A stretch of 64,000 bases of DNA. Source: Castellaniella sp. S9. Its GTDB lineage: Bacteria; Pseudomonadota; Gammaproteobacteria; Burkholderiales; Burkholderiaceae_B. The stretch covers positions 1 through 64,000 of the forward strand of contig NZ_JAPFGD010000012.1 of assembly GCF_027257175.1 (NCBI RefSeq), read 5' to 3'. Each line of letters starts with the position of its first letter. Within the stretch, counting starts at the first letter, position 1. Position numbers and translations under genes: made by a program. The notes below the pieces were generated by a model, which worked only from the letters and a program-made list of their open reading frames with translations, ran no database searches and was not told where the DNA came from. Positions 42,421 through 50,085 of this stretch are shown here, piece after piece.

Positions 42421-43612
42421 GGGCCGGCCGGCATCCGGCCGCCGCCAGTGGGTGCTGGTGCTCGCCATCCTGCTGGCGGGCCTGAACATGCGGCCGATGG
42501 TCACCAGCATGCCCGCGGTGCTGGACGACCTGCGCGCCGCGCTGTCCCTGTCGCCCTCGGTTGCCGGCCTGCTCATCGCCGTGCCCACCTTCAGTTTCGG
42601 GATCTTCAGCGTGGCGGTGCCGTCGCTGTTGCGCTTCATGTCGGCACAGCGTCTGGTCGCCGCGGGGCTGCTGATCCTGGCCGCCGGCATCGGCCTGCGC
42701 GGCGTCATGGGGTCTTTCGGCCTGTTCGCGGGGATCCTGATCGCCAGCGCCGGCATCAGCATCATGATGGTGCTGGTGCCGGCGATCGCCAAGCAGGCCT
42801 TCCCCCAGCGCATCGGCCCCATCATGAGTCTCTACACCATGATCTTTTGCCTGGGCGCGGGCCTGGGCGCCGGCCTGTCGGCGCCCATCGCCCGCCTGCC
42901 CTACAGCGACTGGCGCTGGAGCCTGGCATTCTGGCTGCTGCCCGCGCTGCTGGGTGCATTCTGCTGGCACCGGGCGCCCGCCACGCCACTGACGGCGCCG
43001 GCCGGCGGAGCCGACGCGGGCTTCACCCGCGCACTGTGGCGCGATCCACTGGCCTGGCAGGTGACCCTGTTCATGGGCTTGCAATCCAGCCTCGGCCACA
43101 GCGCGATCGGCTGGATGCCCGCCATCCTGATCGATCGCGGCATGCATCCTGTCGAGGCGGGGGCCGCGCTGTCGGCCGCCCTGATGGTGCAATTGCTGTC
43201 GACCTTCGCCGTGCCCTGGATGGCGGCGCGCGGACGCAACCAGCGCCTGCCGGCCACCCTGTCCGTCGTCCTGTTCGCGGTCGGCCTGACAGGCATGATC
43301 TACGCGCCGCCCGCCTCGGCCTGGCTCTGGATCCTGCTGGCCGGCCTGGGCATGGGCGGCACCTTCAGCCTCGGCCTGTCGCTGGTGGTGCTGCGCACCC
43401 GGACGCCGCTGCAGGCGACCGCCCTGTCGGGCATGGCGCAGGGCGTCGGCTACACCATCGCCGCCGCCGGGCCGTTCCTGGTCGGCGTGCTCTACGAGCA
43501 CAGCCACGGCTGGGACTCGACCGCGATTTTCCTGCTGGCCATCTGTGCGCTGGTCTGGCTGATGGGGATGGGGGCCGGGCGCGCGCGCTACGTCCTGGAT
43601 GCGAAGGCCTGA
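42413..43612 (+). CDS. MFS transporter of the CynX/NimT type
   Basis: The 399-residue membrane protein has about twelve hydrophobic segments. The start ILLAGLNMRPMVTSMPAVLD resembles the CynX/NimT branch (cyanate, 2-nitroimidazole and organic-anion transporters). It is translationally coupled to the IclR gene by an 8-bp overlap. Import or export of the P450 substrate or product is a reasonable guess. Confidence 0.85.
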   Translation: MAEGRPASGRRQWVLVLAILLAGLNMRPMVTSMPAVLDDLRAALSLSPSVAGLLIAVPTFSFGIFSVAVPSLLRFMSAQRLVAAGLLILAAGIGLRGVMGSFGLFAGILIASAGISIMMVLVPAIAKQAFPQRIGPIMSLYTMIFCLGAGLGAGLSAPIARLPYSDWRWSLAFWLLPALLGAFCWHRAPATPLTAPAGGADAGFTRALWRDPLAWQVTLFMGLQSSLGHSAIGWMPAILIDRGMHPVEAGAALSAALMVQLLSTFAVPWMAARGRNQRLPATLSVVLFAVGLTGMIYAPPASAWLWILLAGLGMGGTFSLGLSLVVLRTRTPLQATALSGMAQGVGYTIAAAGPFLVGVLYEHSHGWDSTAIFLLAICALVWLMGMGAGRARYVLDAKA

Positions 43613-43669
43613 ATGCCACCGGGGGGCAAGCGCCGCGCCCCGATATGGGAATTTCATCGCAAAAGGCTT

Positions 43670-43694
43670 TTGGATCCGGGCTACAATAATCCAA
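43670..43694 (+). promoter_or_regulatory. Putative GntR autoregulatory operator around a -10 box
   Basis: Half-sites TTGGAT (43670-43675) and ATCCAA (43689-43694) are inverted and enclose TACAAT (43682-43687), a likely -10. The same TTGGAT/ATCCAA pair, more tightly spaced, occurs at the divergent promoter at 46197-46215, suggesting control by the GntR protein encoded just downstream. Confidence 0.5.
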
Positions 43695-43718
43695 CAGCTC
43701 TCAATAAGGACGGCGCCC

Positions 43719-44402
43719 GTGGATCAGGCAGTCACGAAGGTCAAGCGGATTTTGAAGCGGCAAAGCCTCGCCTCGACACTGGCGGAGGATTTGCGCAAGC
43801 GGATCATCAACGGCGAATTCGAAGGCGGGACGATGCTGCGTCAGGAACAGATCGCCAACGAATACGGCGTCTCGAGGATGCCGGTGCGCGAGGCCCTGCA
43901 GCAACTGAACTCGGAAGGCCTGGTCGTCACACAGGCAAACCGGGGCGCCCTCATCTCCGACCTGTCGCTGGCGGAAATCGACGAGATCTTCGATCTGCGC
44001 TTGTTGCTGGAGCCCGACCTGCTGGCGCGCGCCATCCCTAGAATGACCCCCCAGTCCCTGGCCAAGTCGGAGGCCATCCTGCAAGAGCTGGACGAGTCCT
44101 ACGAGGCCGGCAACCTGGGGCACTGGGGCGCACTGAACGCCAAGTTCCACCTGAGCCTGTACGAATTGTCGGACCGATCCGTCACGCTGTCCTTCATCCA
44201 TCGGATCAATGTGCAGGTGGACCGCTACATACGGCTGCAGATGGCCATGACCGACGCCGTCTCCGACGGGTCGACCGATCACCACCGAATACTCGACCTG
44301 TCGCGCGACGGCAAGACCCAGGAGGCAACCGCATTGCTGGCCGAACACATCAGCCAGACCAAAGAACAATTGTGCGGCATCCTGGTGGCGCACAAGCGAT
44401 AA
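43719..44402 (+). CDS. GntR-family (FCD-type) transcriptional regulator
   Basis: This 227-residue protein has a GntR winged helix at about residues 10-75 (LAEDLRKRIINGEFEGGTML, IANEYGVSRMPVREALQQL, EGLVVTQANRGALISDL) and an all-helical FCD effector domain with metal-binding His/Asp candidates (KFHLSLYELS, STDHHRILD). I chose GTG 43719, with AAGGA 9 bp upstream; the frame is open further back without a ribosome site. It converges with the decayed TRAP operon and probably regulates it and the dapA-like operon. Confidence 0.88.
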   Translation: MDQAVTKVKRILKRQSLASTLAEDLRKRIINGEFEGGTMLRQEQIANEYGVSRMPVREALQQLNSEGLVVTQANRGALISDLSLAEIDEIFDLRLLLEPDLLARAIPRMTPQSLAKSEAILQELDESYEAGNLGHWGALNAKFHLSLYELSDRSVTLSFIHRINVQVDRYIRLQMAMTDAVSDGSTDHHRILDLSRDGKTQEATALLAEHISQTKEQLCGILVAHKR

Positions 44403-44410
44403 ACGCAGAG

Positions 44411-44464
44411 GCGCGGCCGCCAGACGGCGCCGCGCCCCACTGATCCGGCCGCTGTGCGGCCGGG
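44411..44464. terminator. Two hairpins between convergent GntR and TRAP genes
   Basis: Arms GGCGCGGC (44411-44418)/GCCGCGCC (44430-44437) and CCGGCCGC (44446-44453)/GCGGCCGG (44457-44464) fill the 72-bp gap between convergent stop codons. Neither has a T-tract. The position suggests bidirectional termination or transcript-end stabilisation. Confidence 0.5.
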
Positions 44465-44474
44465 ACATTCATGA

Positions 44475-45283
44475 TTACTTGGTCTGGGCGACGATTTTCT
44501 CGTACCAGGGCTTGGTGTCAGGCAGGCTTTCGAGCAGGCCGGCATGCACCGAGGCGCCGATCTGGCGGAAGGACTCGATATCGGGTTCGATGATCTCGAC
44601 GCCGCGATCCTTGATGATCTTCATGCTGTCGGCATAGCCCTTTTTGTAATGGCTGTCGGCGGACGCGATGGCGGCGGCGGCGGCCTCGCGGATGACCTGC
44701 TGCTGTTCGGGGCTGAGACGCTCGAAGCGCGACGGCGACATCAGCATCAGCGCGGGCATGTACATCACCCGGGCCATGGTGTAGGTCTTGGACACCTCGA
44801 TGAACTTGTCCTGGACGAACACGTCCGGGGAGTTTTCGGCCGCATCCACCGCACCGTTCTGCAGCGCGGTGTAGAGCTCTGCGTAGGCCATGGGCGTGGG
44901 CTGGGCGCCCAGCGCCTCATAGGTCTTGACGAAGCCCTGGCCCTGGATCACGCGGATCTTCAGGCCCTTCATGTCGTCGGCGTTGGTGATGCGCTTGCCG
45001 TTGGTGAAGATATTGCGCTCGATGGGGGAAATGAAGCCCAGCCCCAGCAGGCGATGCTTGCTGAGCAGGTCCAGCATTTCCTGGCCCACGGGACCTTGCA
45101 TCACGCTGTTGGCCTGGTCCAGATCCTTGAACAGGTAGGGGAAGGAATACACCGAGAATTCCTTGGCGGTGTTCTCGACGGGTCCGCCGCCGGTGATGAC
45201 CAGGTCCTGGGTGCCGGTGCGCACCGCCTGGATCATCTTGACCTCGCCGCCCAGCTGACCGGCGGGAAAGATATTGATCTTCA
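44475..45283 (-). pseudogene. TRAP substrate-binding protein missing its N-terminus (DctP remnant)
   Basis: The frame reads KINIFPAGQLGGEVKMIQAV and continues through GLKIRVIQGQGFVKTYEALG and PTPMAYAELYTALQNGAVDA to a normal DctP end. The signal peptide and first roughly 65 mature residues are absent. At about 45283 the sequence passes directly into dctM coding sequence in another frame. The open frame to 45320 is therefore a fusion artefact without a secretion signal, and the protein could not reach the periplasm. It closely resembles the intact DctP at 59025-60014. Confidence 0.88.
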
Positions 45284-45621
45284 AACAGGCTGCCGATGGA
45301 CACGTTGGCGACCAGCCCATAGATCACCATGGGCAGCGAGGGCGGAATGATCGCGCCGAGTTCGCCGCCGACGGCCACCAGGGCGGCCCCCGTCGGCTTT
45401 GGGTAACCCTTGTCCTGCATGGCCGGCACCATGGTGCCGGCCAGCACGTAGAACGGCACGGCCAGCAGCGCGAAGGAGTCCAGCGCCTCGAAGACGTTTT
45501 GCGGAACGGCGATGGTGTCGATCCCCTGCTGGTGCAGCAGCACCAGCGAGGACAGACCCATGACGGCAAAAATGGGCACCGCCGTGACCAGCAGGAAGAT
45601 CATGGAGGAAAAAGTCAGCAC
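45284..45621 (-). pseudogene. TRAP large permease reduced to a fragment (DctM remnant)
   Basis: From GTG 45621 it encodes MLTFSSMIFLLVTAVPIFAV and FEALDSFALLAVPFYVLAGTMV, then jumps to PAMQDKGYP and GELGAIIPPSLPMVIYGLVANVSIGSLF. Compared with the intact DctM at 57733-59007, about 54 residues are missing at the jump, including the SGSS..ATAAAIG segment, and everything after SLF (about 260 residues) is gone. It cannot form a transporter. The internal jump coincides with a 24-bp palindrome. Confidence 0.9.
45420..45443. repeat. Perfect 24-bp palindrome at the dctM deletion junction
   Basis: The stretch centred on CACCATGGTG is self-complementary over all 24 bases (arms TGGCCGGCACCA and TGGTGCCGGCCA). 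It lies exactly where the dctM reading frame jumps over about 54 residues relative to the intact paralogue. It was either created by the deletion or promoted it. Confidence 0.85.
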
Positions 45622-45664
45622 TGTTCGGTCTCCGTGTAATAGCCCGGGTTTTGCGTGTCGGCAC

Positions 45665-46084
45665 TCATTGCGCGGCGGTATCCACGTCGTGCCCGAGCAG
45701 GCGCACGTTGCGGTGCCCTTCGATGGCCCGCACCACGATATTGATCACGGCCAGCACCCCGCCCACCGGCATGGACAGGTAGACGAGGCTCATGGGCACG
45801 TCCATGACGGTGGACGATTCCATGAAGCCGAATTCCAGCCAGCGCATGCCGACAACGATCAGGAACACGAAAAAGCCGATCGTGACCAGGTACGCGAAGA
45901 GCTTGACCTTCCAGCCATTCCTGGGGGACAGGGCGGTGGTCAGGGTGTCCATGGCGATCAGGTCGACGGCCCAGCGCAGGACCACGTTCATCGTGTCCAC
46001 CGCGGCCATGAGGAGGTTTGCGGGGCGCGCTGCGGGCCTCACCCCGTGTGCGATCGCCGCAGCGGAATTGCTTTCATCGAGCAT
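45665..46084 (-). pseudogene. Shortened TRAP small permease (DctQ with internal deletion)
   Basis: The frame is open for 139 residues from ATG 46084, preceded by GAGG. After MNVVLRWAVD it goes straight to LIAMDTLTTALSP. Compared with the intact DctQ at 57119-57736, about 35 residues are missing, including the second hydrophobic segment and the conserved glutamate region (W.DELARYLLIW). The C-terminal two spans (LFAYLVTIGFFVFLIVVG and VYLSMPVGGVLAVINIVV) remain. Probably non-functional, although the frame is intact. Confidence 0.75.
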
Positions 46085-46161
46085 GAGTGATTGCCTCGGA
46101 TGGTTGGTGGCGGACGGCAAGGCCCGCCGGAATTCATCGGTCAGATCGCTGGCGGATTTCG

Positions 46162-46215
46162 TTGACCGGATATTCAATTTTCAGTATTATGAGTTCATTG
46201 GATCCTGTATCCAAT
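46162..46215 (+). promoter_or_regulatory. Promoter and GntR-type operator of the dapA-aldH-dsdA operon
   Basis: TTGACC (46162-46167) and TATTAT (46185-46190) are 17 bp apart, a good sigma-70 promoter. A 19-bp palindrome follows at the expected start of transcription: ATTGGAT (46197-46203), CCTGT, ATCCAAT (46209-46215). Binding there would block initiation. The same half-sites occur at the GntR gene's own promoter. Confidence 0.7.
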
Positions 46216-46309
46216 AATTTTCAGACTAGGGGTTTACCCGTTCTGCATCAACCGTTTCCGGCTGGAAATGGCTCCTTTTTTTTCACTATCCCAATCTAGC
46301 GAGACAGCA

Positions 46310-47179
46310 ATGAGTCAACTGAAAGGCATTTGTGCAGCGGCTTGCACCCCCATGAGCGACGACGGCTCGAAGGTCGACTACGACCGCTTCAAGACCCACC
46401 TGGACACCCTGGTCGACGCCGGCGTCCACATCATCGCCGTGTGCGGCGGCACCGGCGAATTCCCCTTCCTGTCCACCGAGGAAAAGCGCCAGATCGCCGA
46501 GACGGCGGCGCGCCACATCAACGGCCGCACCAAGCTCATCGTCCAGACCTCGGCCATCCGCACCGAAGACGCCATCGAGGCCTCGCGCCACGCCGAAGGC
46601 CTGGGCGCCGACGCCCTGCTGGTGCTGCCGCCCTATTTCGAAGGCCCCACCCCCGACGGTGTCTACAGCCACTACGAAAAGGTGGCCCAGGCCGTCAAGA
46701 CGCCGATCATGGCCTACAACATCCCCGTGCATTCGGGCTTCGACATCACGCCGGATTTCTTCAAGCGGCTGCAGCAGATCGACAACGTCCAGTACCTGAA
46801 GGACACCAGCGGCAGCTTCGTGCGCCTGCAGGAACTCGTGGCCGCCGGACTGCCGGTGTTCAACGGCGCCGATCCCTTCGCCTTCCACGCCCTGGTGGCC
46901 GGTGCGCAGGGCTGCTTCTGGGGCGCCGTCAACGCGATGCCGCGCCAGGCCGTGGAACTGTATGACCTGGTCCAGGCCGGTCAGGCCAGCAAGGCCGCCG
47001 AGCTGTGGAAGCGCATGCTGCCGGCCAACCTGTTCTTCTGGAACCACCCCTACAATCCCGCTGTGAAGGCCGCGACGAACATCCTCGTCAACAAGGTGGG
47101 CGCCTGCCGCCAGCCGGTCCAGCCGCTGTCGGCCGACGAACTGCGCGATCTGGAAGTCGCCCTGCAACCCCTGCGCTGA
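46310..47179 (+). CDS. Dihydrodipicolinate synthase/N-acetylneuraminate lyase family enzyme
   Basis: The 289-residue TIM barrel has the substrate-binding loop CGGTGEFPFLS, catalytic-type Tyr in MAYNIPVHSG, and Schiff-base Lys in YLKDTSGSF. Such enzymes perform aldol cleavage/condensation or dehydration of 2-keto acids (KDG, hydroxyproline or sialic-acid-like substrates). I chose ATG 46310 (GAGA upstream). The aldehyde dehydrogenase 27 bp downstream suggests the product is an aldehyde or semialdehyde. It is probably not the lysine-biosynthetic DapA, given the catabolic context. Confidence 0.85.
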   Translation: MSQLKGICAAACTPMSDDGSKVDYDRFKTHLDTLVDAGVHIIAVCGGTGEFPFLSTEEKRQIAETAARHINGRTKLIVQTSAIRTEDAIEASRHAEGLGADALLVLPPYFEGPTPDGVYSHYEKVAQAVKTPIMAYNIPVHSGFDITPDFFKRLQQIDNVQYLKDTSGSFVRLQELVAAGLPVFNGADPFAFHALVAGAQGCFWGAVNAMPRQAVELYDLVQAGQASKAAELWKRMLPANLFFWNHPYNPAVKAATNILVNKVGACRQPVQPLSADELRDLEVALQPLR

Positions 47180-47206
47180 CCCAGCGCGCATCTCACAGGA
47201 GGTCCC

Positions 47207-48688
47207 ATGTCCGCCATTGAACGCGTCTACGACCAGGCCCGGGCCGGCAAGCTGTTCGCCGGTCCCATCATCCCTGGATTCCAGGCCGCCGCCGCCCGCA
47301 TGCCGGTCGTCAGCCCCATCGACAACACCGAGATCGGCTCCATGGTCGCGGGAACGGCCGCCGACGTCGACGCGGCGGTCGCCGCCGCGCGCGCCAGCTT
47401 CGAGTCGGGCGAATGGTCGGGCATGGCACCCGCCGAGCGCAAGCGCATCCTGCTCGACTGGGTGGCGCTGATCCAGGAACACACTGAGGAGATCGCCGCG
47501 CTGGACTGCGTGGATGCCGGCAAGCCGATCACCGAGTGCCTGAACACCGACATGCCGGCAACGCTGGAAACCTTCGCCTGGTACGCCGAGGCGATCGACA
47601 AGTGCTTTGGCCGGATCTCGCCCACCGGCAACGACACGCTGGGTCTGATCATCAAGGAACCCATCGGCGTGGTCGGCGCCGTGCTGCCGTGGAACTTCCC
47701 CGCGCTGATGTTCGCCTGGAAGGTCGCCCCCGCGCTGGCCGCCGGCAACTCGGTCGTCGTCAAGCCCGCGGAGCTGACCTCGCTCAGCGCCTACCGCCTG
47801 ACGCAGCTCGCCCACCAAGCCGGCGTGCCGGAAGGCGCGCTGACGCTGGTTACCGGCACGGGCGAGGATACCGGTGAGCCCCTGGGCCGCCACATGGATG
47901 TGGACATGGTGTCCTTCACCGGGTCCACCGAGGTCGGCCGCTATTTCCTCAAGTACTCCGCCGAGAGCAACCTGAAGGAAATCGTGCTGGAATGCGGCGG
48001 CAAGAGCCCGCAAGTGGTGTTCGAGGATGCGGACCTGGACGCCGCCGTCGACCAGATGCTGGCCGCCGCCTACTGGAACATGGGCGAGAACTGCAGCTGC
48101 GGCGGACGCCTGATCGTGCAGGCCAGCATCAAGGACGCCGTCCTCGAGCGCCTGAAGCGCGGGCTGGCGAAATGGAAGGTCGGCCTGCCCACGGACCCGG
48201 CCACCCAGATCGGCCCCATGGTCGAAGAAGCACATTTCGACAAGGTGCGCCAATTCCTCGAGGACGCCCCCGCCGCGGGTGCAAACCTCGCGCACGGCGG
48301 CCGCATCCATGCCGAACTGGGCAGCGGATGGTACGTCGAGCCGACGATCTTCGAGAACGTCACGCCGGGCATGCGCCTGTTCCAGGAGGAGGTCTTCGGC
48401 CCCATCCTCGCCATCACCACCTTCGAGACCGAGGACGAGGCCGTGGCGCTGGCCAACGACACCCAGTACGGCCTGGCCGCATCGCTCTACACGCTGGACG
48501 TGCGCCGCGCACAACGCGTGTCGCGACGCATCCGCGCGGGCACGGTGTCGGTCAACGGCTTCTCCGAGGGCGACATCACCGCACCCTTCGGCGGCTACAA
48601 GCTCTCGGGCTTCGGCGGCCGCGACAAGGGCCTGGAAGCGTTCGACCAGTACACCCAGACCAAGGTGATCTGGTACATGAACGCCTGA
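47207..48688 (+). CDS. NAD(P)-dependent aldehyde dehydrogenase
   Basis: The 493-residue protein has all ALDH landmarks: PWNFPALMFAWKVAPALAAG, FTGSTEVGRY, general-base Glu in LECGGKSP near 265, catalytic Cys in GENCSCGG near 300, and EVFGPILAI near 395. It resembles PuuC-like enzymes of about 495 residues that oxidise aminoaldehydes or semialdehydes. AGGAGG precedes the ATG. It follows the DapA-like gene, consistent with oxidation of an aldehyde released by that enzyme. Confidence 0.92.
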   Translation: MSAIERVYDQARAGKLFAGPIIPGFQAAAARMPVVSPIDNTEIGSMVAGTAADVDAAVAAARASFESGEWSGMAPAERKRILLDWVALIQEHTEEIAALDCVDAGKPITECLNTDMPATLETFAWYAEAIDKCFGRISPTGNDTLGLIIKEPIGVVGAVLPWNFPALMFAWKVAPALAAGNSVVVKPAELTSLSAYRLTQLAHQAGVPEGALTLVTGTGEDTGEPLGRHMDVDMVSFTGSTEVGRYFLKYSAESNLKEIVLECGGKSPQVVFEDADLDAAVDQMLAAAYWNMGENCSCGGRLIVQASIKDAVLERLKRGLAKWKVGLPTDPATQIGPMVEEAHFDKVRQFLEDAPAAGANLAHGGRIHAELGSGWYVEPTIFENVTPGMRLFQEEVFGPILAITTFETEDEAVALANDTQYGLAASLYTLDVRRAQRVSRRIRAGTVSVNGFSEGDITAPFGGYKLSGFGGRDKGLEAFDQYTQTKVIWYMNA

Positions 48689-48711
48689 TGGACGGTACGG
48701 GGGAGCGCGGC

Positions 48712-50040
48712 ATGGACATCCAAGGCCTGAGTCACGAAGAACTGGACGCCCTGCGGCGCAAGCAAGCGCTGCTGTGGCTGCCTGCGGGGCACGACCCCGC
48801 CGACGACGGCCGCGACCTGCCGCTCGATCCCGCCGAGGCGCATGCGCGCTTCGACCGTTGCGCCGGCTTGCTGGCCCGGGTGTTCCCCGAGCTGCGCGAC
48901 GCCGGCGGCCGGCTGTCCTCGCCGCTGACGCCGATCCCCGGCCTGCAGCGGCGGCTGTCGCCGGCCGGCGAACCCGGCGCGCTGGCCGACGGCACCTGGT
49001 TCCTCAAGCGCGACGACGCCCTGCCGGTTGCCGGCTCGGTCAAGGCGCGCGGCGGTTTTCACGAGGCCCTGGCCCTGGCCGAGCGCCTCGCCCTGGAGGC
49101 CGGCCTGCTGAATGCGCGGGACGACCGGGTATTGCTGGCGCAGCCCGAGGCGCGCGCCTGGCTGGGCCGGCACAGCGTCTCGGTCGGCAGCACCGGCAAC
49201 CTGGGCCTGGCCATCGGCCTGATCGGCATCGGCCTGGGATTCCAGGCTGTCGTTCACATGTCGGCGGACGCCAAGGCCTGGAAGAAAGACCGGCTGCGCG
49301 GCCGCGGCATCACGGTGGTCGAGCACGCCGGAGACTACGCGGCCGCCGTCGCCGCGGGCCGCGACGCCGCCCTGGCGGATCCGCTGGCCCATTTCGTCGA
49401 TGACGAGCGCTCCGAGGATTTGTTCCTGGGATACACCACCGCGGCGCGCGAGCTCGTGGACCAGTTGCAGGCCGCGGGCCGGCCCGTGGATGCGGGTCAT
49501 CCGCTCTTTGTCTACCTGCCCTGCGGGGTGGGCGGCGCGCCGGGCGGCATCGCCTACGGCCTCAAGCGCCTGCTGGGCCCGCACGTTCATTGTTTTTTCG
49601 CCGAACCCACGGCCTCGCCCTGCATGCTGGTGCAGCTGGCCGCCGGCACCCACACCCCGGTGTCCGTGCATGCCGTGGGCCTGGACAACCGCACCGAGGC
49701 CGACGGCCTCGCGGTGGGCGAGGCTTCGCCCCTGGTCGCGCCCCTCATGGCCCGCCTGCTGGCCGGCGTGTTCACGGTCGAGGACGACACGCTGTTCCGG
49801 GACGCCTACGCCCTGGAACAGGCCGACGACATCGCCATCGAGCCCTCGGCCGCGGCAGGCCTGCGCGGGCCGCGCTGGCTGCTGGGCTCGGCGCGTGGGC
49901 GCCGCTATCTGCAACGCCACAACCTGACGCCGCTGGCCGAGCAGGCCACCCACGTGATCTGGAGCACCGGCGGCTCGCTGGTGCCCGAGGACATCCGCGC
50001 ACAGTTCCGGGCACGCGGTCAGGCGCTGGCCGCGGCCTGA
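48712..50040 (+). CDS. dsdA: D-serine dehydratase (PLP-dependent)
   Basis: This 442-residue protein matches E. coli DsdA in length and sequence landmarks: LKRDDALPVAGSVKARGG with the PLP lysine, SVGSTGNLGL (phosphate loop), VHMSADAKAWKKDRLR, FVYLPCGVGGAPGGIAYGLK and HCFFAEPTASPCM. It deaminates D-serine (and some D-threonine) to pyruvate or 2-oxobutyrate plus ammonia. I favour ATG 48712 (GGGGGAG upstream, 442 residues like E. coli); ATG 48688 in the same frame overlaps the ALDH stop. No DsdC-type LysR is adjacent, so control is probably by the operon's GntR. Confidence 0.93.
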   Translation: MDIQGLSHEELDALRRKQALLWLPAGHDPADDGRDLPLDPAEAHARFDRCAGLLARVFPELRDAGGRLSSPLTPIPGLQRRLSPAGEPGALADGTWFLKRDDALPVAGSVKARGGFHEALALAERLALEAGLLNARDDRVLLAQPEARAWLGRHSVSVGSTGNLGLAIGLIGIGLGFQAVVHMSADAKAWKKDRLRGRGITVVEHAGDYAAAVAAGRDAALADPLAHFVDDERSEDLFLGYTTAARELVDQLQAAGRPVDAGHPLFVYLPCGVGGAPGGIAYGLKRLLGPHVHCFFAEPTASPCMLVQLAAGTHTPVSVHAVGLDNRTEADGLAVGEASPLVAPLMARLLAGVFTVEDDTLFRDAYALEQADDIAIEPSAAAGLRGPRWLLGSARGRRYLQRHNLTPLAEQATHVIWSTGGSLVPEDIRAQFRARGQALAAA

Positions 50041-50085
50041 CAGACGGTCACAGCCTCCGCGTTGACCGGGGGCCGCGTGCGCCGT

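Noticed and set aside
44917-45621. A 234-residue protein fusing DctM and a novel C-terminus
   Set aside because: After SIGSLF the frame runs out of phase through dctP sequence, giving Arg/Gly-rich nonsense. It is best explained as a deletion junction, not a new fusion protein.
47992-50040. A 682-codon frame starting inside the aldehyde dehydrogenase gene
   Set aside because: The first roughly 230 codons overlap the aldehyde dehydrogenase in another frame and are low-complexity; only the dsdA part from about 48712 matches a family.
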